NCBI GenBank assembly: GCA_000818945.1
Contig: KN805448.1
Span: forward strand, 1 to 64,000
Origin: Schizochytrium sp. CCTCC M209059
Lineage: Eukaryota; Sar; Bigyra; Thraustochytrida; Thraustochytriidae
DNA length: 64,000 nt
Reading direction: 5' to 3'
Part shown: one piece after another, positions 57,208-64,000 of the stretch
Numbering within the stretch: position 1 is the stretch's first letter
Layout: each line of letters opens with the position of its first letter
Made by a program: the position numbers and the translations under genes
The notes under the pieces: model-generated
The model's input: only the letters and a program-made list of their open reading frames with translations
Databases searched by the model: none
What the model was told of the DNA's origin: nothing

Positions 57208-60200
57208 ATGGTCGAGGGCTCCAAGCGACGCCTCACGCGAGGGCTAACAGACCTGCGCCTCTCCGAGCTCCGAGAGGATGGAGACCATATTGAGGCTGTG
57301 CAGCAGCTCGAGCGTCTCGAGAAGTCGACCATGTTTCTCAATGTGGGCATGGTCCCGCAGCTGAAAATTGAGGTGCTCTCATCTCGATCGCTCGACATGG
57401 TATGGCTGACGATGGGTCTCGTGGCGCTCTTCACTCTCATTGCCTCGTCCGTCTCTTTGGCAACGATTGGCATTGGATCCGAGAATGGGAACATCGACAG
57501 AGAAATCGCCGTCGTGTGTCTGTCAGGGGCCGTGCACGTCGTGACGGCCGTCATTGTGGTTTTTGTTGTAGTTGCGTACCCACAACGCATCATTCGCAAG
57601 CTCGTCGTTCCCGGAAACTCCAAGCCGCTCCCGGAGCAGCTACTTGTGGTTGGCGTGGTGCTTTTTCTCTTTGGAAGCCCAATCACCTCATTCTGGGGCG
57701 CTGGCTGGTTTTGGGTGTCGACGCGCAAAGCTCTCGAGGAGAACCCATCGAGTGATTTTCTCCTTCACAAACTCAGCTTTGACAGTGTGCGCTCACTCAA
57801 GCTCCTGTCTCTCGTTAGTGCCGTCATGTCTTACATGTGTATTGCCGTGTTCGGCGTTCTTGCGGAGCTCACGCGCGTGATCTTACGCTCTGCAGAGATG
57901 TCCTTTGCTTCAGCAGATACCGAGCAGCATTACGAAGACTCTTTTCATCGTACAAAAGCTTCGGAAAACGGCACACAAACACACACGCAGAATCAGACGC
58001 AGACGCAGACGCAGACGCAGCCACTTGGGAAACAACCTAGTGAACTATCCGAAGGAGCGTCTATACAATCATCAGAGCCAACCGGCGGGCCGAGCGAGCC
58101 GATTGCTCGCATGAAGACGCGGCAAAAGCGACCTGGACCGAGACGCGATAGTGCAGAGCGGTCCGAGGTGGACTCTGAGGAGAGTAATGGATCCTCCCCC
58201 TTCGGTCTCGAGGCTCTTGTGCAACGAATGCGAAAATTCCTGGAGAAACAGCTCTGGGATGAGCGAGGCTACAAGGAATTGCTCTACATGTCAAAGCTCG
58301 GCTTTTTCAATGTTTCATTGGCAATAGTGCTCGTCATCTTCAATTCTATCTATGCCACGCGCTTGAATGTCATCTCCAACGTAGTTCCGCTAATGGGAAT
58401 CATTACGGTAATTCGCGTCTGCACGTCCGAAGGGTCCCCTTGCGCGGACGAAAGCGTGTTTCCTCGGGCTGTGGGTGCGGGCGTCATTTTCTTGTTAGAG
58501 TTCGGCTTGTTGTTCTCGTCTTCGCGGCTTCTACAGCGTGCCAAACGCGCGCTTTGGCGCGTGCCATATTCGGTGACGCGTCCGCAGCAGGTGAGCTTTT
58601 TGTTTTATGCGCTGCAGTCTTTGCTTCTCTGCTCGCTGATTGGATTTCTGGGAATACTCGTTGTGTCCATAACAAGCGTGGACTTTTGGCTGTACAGGCC
58701 GATTCGCAACGCGCAAGACGAATTTGAGCTCGTGTATGATCCACTCTACCAAGTTGGACTCACTGGAGCCTCGATTTCGATCAATTACTATGGTTTTTAC
58801 CTCGTTGTCTCATCCTCGCTCATGGCCCTGGCGTATCTTCCTGCAGACTCGGTGGGCGTCCGCGGCTGTTTTTGCCCAATGTCTCGCCCTGTGCGACAGC
58901 GCGAAACAAAAGAGCTCCGGCGCGCGCGCTCGCAAATGTCTGGCGCCGATCTGGATATTGGTGACTCGTTGGCGCGCTTGTCAGCGCTTGGCAAGGCGCA
59001 CGAGACCTCTGCTGCACTTACAGAGCAACAAAAAGAGAACGCACTTCTTTTTTTCAGAGAACGTCTCGTGGTGCGTCGCAATTTGCGTCTCGAGGACCAA
59101 GAGCGACCAGTGTACATTATGTCGGAGGAAGGAGCGCGCAAGATACAGCACGTGGTCCCGCTTCTTGCGCTGACGCGGTTAGGCTCGGAGGTTTCCGCGA
59201 CCTCGTCGCGCAGGTTGCGCAACCTCGAAGTGTCCGAGTCATGGCGCGAGCTAGCTTCCATGGCCCGTGCAGAAATTGTGGGCGAGCCTTCAATCGTCAC
59301 CACGGTTCGCGATCTCAACGTCATGATTTTGGAGACGGAAATTCTTGCCTTCAATTTTACGGTCGTCACCTACTTTCTCGGGCGCAAACGGGGAGAAATG
59401 AGCTTTGAGGAGGAGGCTGCTCTCATCGAATCTTCGGCATTCTCGCTGGAGGAGCACATTATTGACGACGATATCGACACGCATTGTCTCGTGGCCAGCA
59501 GTGACGACCGCGTTTTTGTCGCTTTTCGCGGCACAGCATCCGAAGCCAATGCACGAACGGATTTGGCCATGCAATTGGTGCCATGGGACCTGGCCAACGA
59601 CGCTGAGCTCGTCAACGACCTGCAAAACGCCCAAGAGTCACTTTTCGCCAAACGCGGGCTCACTGCGCACGTCCATCGCGGTTTCCTCGAAGCCTATGGG
59701 CGGATTCGAGACCAGATTCGCGCCCATATTGAACGACTGGCTGTGGACGAGTATGGGAATCAGATTCGGGCAGTCTTTTGCACGGGCCATTCCCTTGGCG
59801 CAGGACTCGCGACGCTTTGCGCCTTTGACCTCGGCGCGCTCTTGCGCAAGCGAACAAACCGTTTTGACGTGGCGATTGCGTGCACGACATTTGGCTCCCC
59901 TCGCTGCGGAAACTTTGTCTTTCGATCGCGATACAACTTGCTCGTGCCCAAGACAAATCGTTTCGTCAATGCAGGCGATATCATTCCCAAAGGCCCTCCA
60001 CGCAATCTCTTGCGGGCTCTTACCTTAAAAGGCTATCGGCACGTCGGTCGGCAGGTGCTCATGGATGGGAATGGGCGCTTCATCATTAGCCCTTCCCGTA
60101 TTGAGCGCTTTTTGCAACACGGGAACCTTTTCTTTGGCAACAAGCCCAAGTCGCACACGACTATGCGCTATGCATACAGTCTGCTTCTTTGGTGCATTAT

Positions 60201-60873
60201 GGCGCACTACCGCGTTTTTGATCCGGATCTCTGGCACGTGCATATGGAAATGATTGATTCGATTGGCCGTTCGCGCAAGCAATACATGAACGCTGTGGTT
60301 CGCGAACGATACAACGAAGTCATTCGAAACAAGGGCTTTCGCTACCGAGTAGGGCGCACAGAAGTTCGTGATATGGGAATGCAAACCGAGATATCTCAAG
60401 ACGGAGATGAATTTCCTGCTCGAGCCTTGCTCGACCAATTTCGCCGCATTGCTCAGGTCAACCCCAATGATCCTAGCGTACGCTCGGTGCTTGACCGGAT
60501 GCATCATGTCATCGATCACATAGGCCATCGAGACACATCTCACTCTGACAATGATGACGAAGTCACTGACATGGAAGAGGACTTGGAGGAGGAGGAGGCG
60601 GAGGAGGTAGAGGAAGAAAATGATGATGATGACCATCATCATCATCAACAACAACAACAAAACCATGATACCGAAACGTCGCAAGAAGCAGCATACGGAC
60701 ACGAGCGAGACAACAACTGCACCGACAAGGGCGATTCGAAGGACCATGTCGGGGCCTCTAGCTCGCCTTTTTTTGTATCGCCCGATCATGCATCAGCCGT
60801 GCAACATCCCTTCAAGCAGCACGAACGCGACAATAACGAAGACGACGACGCGCTGCATCTCGACATTGTGTAG
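57208..60873 (+). CDS. Class 3 lipase with multi-TM N-terminus (sn-1-specific DAG-lipase-like)
   Basis: Predicted 1221 residues. The catalytic domain (about 750-930) has DRVFVAFRGTASEANARTD, the nucleophile elbow CTGHSLGAGLATLCAFDLG (Ser at about residue 860), and the acid/base region with FGSPRCGN and a VNAGDIIPKGPPRNL stretch; a C-terminal His is likely in the GYRHVG region. This is the class 3 (alpha/beta hydrolase) lipase fold. The N-terminal ~560 residues contain about nine hydrophobic helices (four clustered at 65-222, more at 355-550), an organisation reminiscent of diacylglycerol lipases, which have four TM helices. A GlnThr repeat (TQTQTQTQ, about 57990-58020) and C-terminal Glu/Asp/His/Gln tracts are low-complexity. 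The ATG at 57208 is preceded by ACGAGAC. A membrane-bound lipid hydrolase is inferred. Confidence 0.87.
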   Translation: MVEGSKRRLTRGLTDLRLSELREDGDHIEAVQQLERLEKSTMFLNVGMVPQLKIEVLSSRSLDMVWLTMGLVALFTLIASSVSLATIGIGSENGNIDREIAVVCLSGAVHVVTAVIVVFVVVAYPQRIIRKLVVPGNSKPLPEQLLVVGVVLFLFGSPITSFWGAGWFWVSTRKALEENPSSDFLLHKLSFDSVRSLKLLSLVSAVMSYMCIAVFGVLAELTRVILRSAEMSFASADTEQHYEDSFHRTKASENGTQTHTQNQTQTQTQTQPLGKQPSELSEGASIQSSEPTGGPSEPIARMKTRQKRPGPRRDSAERSEVDSEESNGSSPFGLEALVQRMRKFLEKQLWDERGYKELLYMSKLGFFNVSLAIVLVIFNSIYATRLNVISNVVPLMGIITVIRVCTSEGSPCADESVFPRAVGAGVIFLLEFGLLFSSSRLLQRAKRALWRVPYSVTRPQQVSFLFYALQSLLLCSLIGFLGILVVSITSVDFWLYRPIRNAQDEFELVYDPLYQVGLTGASISINYYGFYLVVSSSLMALAYLPADSVGVRGCFCPMSRPVRQRETKELRRARSQMSGADLDIGDSLARLSALGKAHETSAALTEQQKENALLFFRERLVVRRNLRLEDQERPVYIMSEEGARKIQHVVPLLALTRLGSEVSATSSRRLRNLEVSESWRELASMARAEIVGEPSIVTTVRDLNVMILETEILAFNFTVVTYFLGRKRGEMSFEEEAALIESSAFSLEEHIIDDDIDTHCLVASSDDRVFVAFRGTASEANARTDLAMQLVPWDLANDAELVNDLQNAQESLFAKRGLTAHVHRGFLEAYGRIRDQIRAHIERLAVDEYGNQIRAVFCTGHSLGAGLATLCAFDLGALLRKRTNRFDVAIACTTFGSPRCGNFVFRSRYNLLVPKTNRFVNAGDIIPKGPPRNLLRALTLKGYRHVGRQVLMDGNGRFIISPSRIERFLQHGNLFFGNKPKSHTTMRYAYSLLLWCIMAHYRVFDPDLWHVHMEMIDSIGRSRKQYMNAVVRERYNEVIRNKGFRYRVGRTEVRDMGMQTEISQDGDEFPARALLDQFRRIAQVNPNDPSVRSVLDRMHHVIDHIGHRDTSHSDNDDEVTDMEEDLEEEEAEEVEEENDDDDHHHHQQQQQNHDTETSQEAAYGHERDNNCTDKGDSKDHVGASSSPFFVSPDHASAVQHPFKQHERDNNEDDDALHLDIV

Positions 60874-61370
60874 TAGGCGTAGTACGACAGACAAGCAAGC
60901 AAGCAAGCAAGCAGGCAAATAAGCGCCTGACCCTAGCAGTGACTAAACCGAAACTAGTTACAAGTCTATAGAACCTGCACGTATCTAAGCGCATCGTCTC
61001 CAATGTGTTGTTGGCACGAAGAAGACTTCATTCAATCCGAATCCATCTCGCCGCCGCCGCCACCGCCGCCGCCGCCGCGCACGCTCGCGCCGCGCGCCAC
61101 GCTCCGGCCCCGGTGAGGTCAGGCCAGGCCAGGCCAGGCCAGACCAGGCCAGGCAAGGTCAGGCCGGGCAAGCAAGCTTGGGCGAGGCGAGCTTGGCAAG
61201 AAGAAAGCAGCTAGCTGGTGAGCGAGAGCGTCGACGAGGGAGGCTTGCACGTTGACGTGGAAGACGTGGCCACCCACGCACGGCGACACGAGGGAGCGTC
61301 GCAACGGAGCGCGGGAGACGAGCGTGGAGAGGAAGGCGACCGCTTGTTGGGCTTGCGGAGAACCGCCAAG
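60874..61370. other. Lipase-SERCA intergenic region
   Basis: 497 bp between two plus-strand genes. It has a (CAAG)n array (60890-60916), a CCGCCG/CGCCAC stretch (61050-61085) and a GGCCA/GGCAA array (61115-61165) typical of this genome. It should carry the SERCA promoter. The SERCA frame is open upstream to a GTG at 61218, with no further ATG. Confidence 0.5.
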
Positions 61371-64000
61371 ATGCTGTCAAGTCGCAACCATGAGCCGTGG
61401 CACCTGGACGTCACAGAGTAAGTTTCCCTATTTTTATGGGAGGGGGGTGTACGACGGGGCACGTCGACGACAACGCGAGCAAAGAGTGAGGCAAGCCATG
61501 GATGTGAATATTGGCCGCAGCGAGCTCGTCACAATCTCGCTTTGACACCTCTGCTTGCGTGTCTCGTGTTCGATTGGTCGTGGAAGTGCAGCTGGTCTGA
61601 CGGAACGAAAATGCAACCTTGCACAGAGTGGTGGACGCCCTGCGGACGAACCTGAGTCGCGGGCTCACAGAGGAAGACGCAGCGCAGCGCGCGATGTTGC
61701 ATGGTAAAAACGAGCTGCCCGCAGAAGAACCTACACCATTCTTCAAGCTTGTGCTAAAGCAGTTCGAAGATCTCATGGTTCTTCTTCTCCTTGGCGCTGC
61801 AATGATCTCCTTCGTGCTTGCCATCTTCGAGGACGAAGAGGACAAAATCACAGCATTCATGGAACCGCTTGTGATCCTGCTTATTCTTATTGCCAACGCC
61901 ATTGTAGGCGTTGTGCAAGAGTCGAATGCTGAAAAGGCAATACAGGAGCTCAAAGAGTACGAGGCGGCGTCAGCCGTGGTCCTTCGCGATGGCGTGGAGC
62001 GGCAACTTCCTTCGTCTGATCTCGTTCCCGGCGACTTGGTCAAGATTCAGGTCGGTGGCAAAGTTCCTGCGGATTGCCGCCTTGTTGTTATCCATAGCGC
62101 TGTCATGACAGTAGACCAGTCTGTTTTGACGGGCGAGAGCGATTCTTGTCAAAAGACGGTCGAACGGCTCATGCGGCGTTCAAGCATCAGCGAGCCAACG
62201 CCGGCCGGCCTGCAAACCGCGATCAACGATACGGTGGTGAACCAAGACAAGATCAATATGATCTTTGCAGGAACCCTGGTTACGCGCGGCAGCGCGCTCG
62301 CCATTGTCACGGCGACAGGCGTGAACACGGCCATTGGAAGCATTCATCGTAGCATCTCGGACCAGGAGCCGGAAAAAACTCCTCTCAAGATCCAGCTTGA
62401 TGAGTTCGGTGAGCAGCTGAGCAAATGGATTGCCATCATCTGCATTGTCGTTTGGGTGATCAACATTCACCACTTTGATGACCCAATTCACGGCGGTATT
62501 CTGCGCGGTGCCATTTACTACTTTAAGATCGCGGTGGCGCTTGCTGTGGCGGCGATTCCCGAAGGATTGCCAGCGGTGGTGACCACCTGCTTGGCGCTCG
62601 GGACGCGACTTATGGCGCGCGAGGGCGCGATCGTGCGCTCGCTTCCCAGCGTTGAGACCCTGGGTTGCACGTCTGTCATTTGCGCAGATAAGACCGGTAC
62701 GCTGACGACGAACCAAATGGTCGTGAACAAGATTGTTATTGCGACAGATATGCGCGGCGCCGCAGCGGGCGTGAAATCGAGCGAGAGCAACGACGGCGGC
62801 AATGCCATGAGCGCGATGGCGGCCTTTGCGAGCGCTGTGACGGGCGGTCGCGGCGCCGCAAATGGCGGGCAAGCTGGGGTTAGCCACGGCAAGCAGGACC
62901 CGGCGCTCTTGGAGCTCGATGTCGAGGGGGCCGATTACACGCCCGTAGGAAGAGTAACACTTACCCCTTCACTGACCTCGAGCAGCAGCCCTGTGGTTCT
63001 CGAGAACCCGGCTGCGTCGAACCCGGCACTCGCCGATATGGCGCGCATTGCTGCGCTCTGCAACGAAGCCTCGCTCGAGTACGACCCTAGCCTGCACACG
63101 TTTGCGCGCACGGGCGAACCAACAGAGGCAGCTTTGCGTGTCATGGTTGAAAAGCTTGGGCTGCCCAATGACATGATCGTCAACGACCGCGAGGACTTGC
63201 GCGACCTTATTCAGCGCGGCGAGTCGGCCGTAGCAATCACTTCGCAAGCCTGTTCGTGCTCTCGATATTGGAAGAATCAGTACAAGAAGGACGCGATGCT
63301 GGAATTCACCCGTTCACGCAAGAGCATGAGCGTCATTTGCACGCCATCTGTCCCAGAGTCCATGGCTGCAAATCAGTCCGCGTCTGGGGCCAGGCCTCGC
63401 CTGCTTTTTGTCAAGGGCGCTCCAGACTCGATTATCCACCGCTGTGTACGCGCCAGGCTCAACTCGGGCGGAACCGTTCCCGTGACGAACACCTTTCGAG
63501 ACGATTTCATGGCCAAAGTGAGCGAGCTCTCCTCGCAGGGCCTCCGTTGTCTCGCCCTGGCCCAGGGCGAGGCTCCTGCGGAGTCTCAGTCAGCTCTCGA
63601 CATTTCCAACGTGAAGCACTTTGAGGCCATCGAGCAACAACTCACCTTTGTTGGTCTTGTCGCAATGCGCGATCCCCCACGACCCGAGGTGCGCTCCGCC
63701 ATCCATGAGTGCCAACGCGCTGGTATCCGAGTCATGGTGATCACGGGTGACGCCAAGGAGACGGCGGAAGCCGTCTGTCGCGAGATCGGGGTCTTGCCAC
63801 GTAAACACGCGGACGACGCGACGGCCCACGAGCCGTACATGGCAGGACCAAGCGACCGCGAGCTCGTGGGCCTCATGCACGCTCCGTCGGACGACCCAAC
63901 ACTTGGGGGAAGATCGATTTCCGGGGCCACGTGGTCCGGCATGAGCGCCGAGGAGCAGCGCGTCGCTGTGAAGCGTCTTACAGTCTTTTCGCGCGTCGAG
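61371..64000 (+). CDS. SERCA-type calcium-transporting P-type ATPase, 3' end beyond the window
   Basis: Two visible exons: 61371-61417 (MLSSRNHEPWHLDVTE) and 61627-64000, with a 209-bp intron (donor GTAAGT at 61418, acceptor TTGCACAG ending at 61626). The join restores the frame and continues into VVDALRTNLSRGLTEEDA. About 807 residues are visible and the frame is open at the edge. It matches sarco/endoplasmic reticulum calcium pumps (P2A): ITAFMEPLVILLILIANAIVG in M2/M3, TGES in the A domain (near 62133), the calcium-site motif AVAAIPEGLPAVVTT in M4 (near 62550), the phosphorylation motif CADKTGTLT (near 62685), KGAPDSII and VMVITGDAKETAEAVCREIGV. A Ser/Ala/Gly insert at 62760-62870 is extra relative to animal SERCA. 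The C-terminal TM helices M5-M10 lie outside the window. Confidence 0.93.

Noticed and set aside
1..64000. CRISPR arrays, insertion sequences, viral insertions, toxin-antitoxin or bacterial-type defence systems
   Set aside because: Tandem repeats here lack spacer structure, no transposase, integrase, reverse transcriptase or capsid-like frame was recognised, and the gene style is uniformly eukaryotic.
1..64000. tRNA genes
   Set aside because: I looked for B-box-like GGTTCRANNCC with a matching A-box in the intergenic regions and found none that I could support; a tRNAscan-SE run would be decisive.

Overview
This window is eukaryotic nuclear DNA from a gene-dense protist. It holds 22 protein genes that I can support (21 apparently complete at their 3' ends, one running off the right edge), no recognisable tRNA, rRNA or CRISPR, and no transposon. 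Most genes are single long open frames, but two contain clear GT-AG introns: a DeSI-like peptidase gene at 33492-34531 with three introns and a SERCA-type calcium pump at 61371-64000 with one. Coding DNA is GC-rich and proteins carry long acidic, Ser, Gln and His tracts. Intergenic DNA is full of 4-10 bp tandem arrays. The gene set (Tubby, PH-DUF1336, FG-GAP/EGF multi-TM surface protein, At5g03900-like membrane protein, class 3 lipase with a multi-TM N-terminus) fits a stramenopile, perhaps a thraustochytrid/labyrinthulomycete. That placement is inference from gene content and style, not from a search.

Layout, left to right: NAA35 (NatC subunit, +), an FHA-like/BRCT protein (-), BDP1 (TFIIIB, +), AFG1-type ATPase fused to an EF-hand (+), a longin-like protein (-), sterol glucosyltransferase with a lipidation-type N-terminus (-), At5g03900-like membrane protein (+), PH-DUF1336 protein (-), NOP2 rRNA methyltransferase (-), MSH2 (+), QTRT2 (+), mitochondrial uL4 (-), DeSI-like peptidase (+), Tubby-like protein (+), XPG/Rad2 nuclease (-), an unknown coiled-coil protein (-), FG-GAP/EGF/multi-TM surface protein (+), AIMP1/Arc1-like tRNA-binding protein (-), TRAF-type zinc-finger protein (+), an unknown helical protein (-), multi-TM class 3 lipase (+), SERCA (+, cut by the window end).

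There is no operon logic. Neighbours are mostly divergent or convergent pairs, with short shared 3' regions (about 200-600 bp) and longer shared 5' regions (about 0.6-1.7 kb). Informational functions dominate: DNA repair/checkpoint (MSH2, XPG, FHA-BRCT), transcription (BDP1), rRNA/tRNA modification and handling (NOP2, QTRT2, AIMP1-like), translation (uL4m) and N-terminal acetylation (NAA35). The rest is membrane and lipid biology.

The points most worth a second look are: MSH2 without its N-terminal MutS domain I, the AFG1-EF-hand fusion, the sterol glucosyltransferase with a Met-Gly-Asn-Cys-Cys start, a plant/cyanobacterial-type membrane protein in what may be a plastid-less host, two unrecognised proteins, and a run of back-to-back tetranucleotide arrays at 22.4-22.8 kb. 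No obvious defence system or mobile island was found. Several start codons had to be moved to internal ATGs because the longest open frames begin at GTG or TTG.
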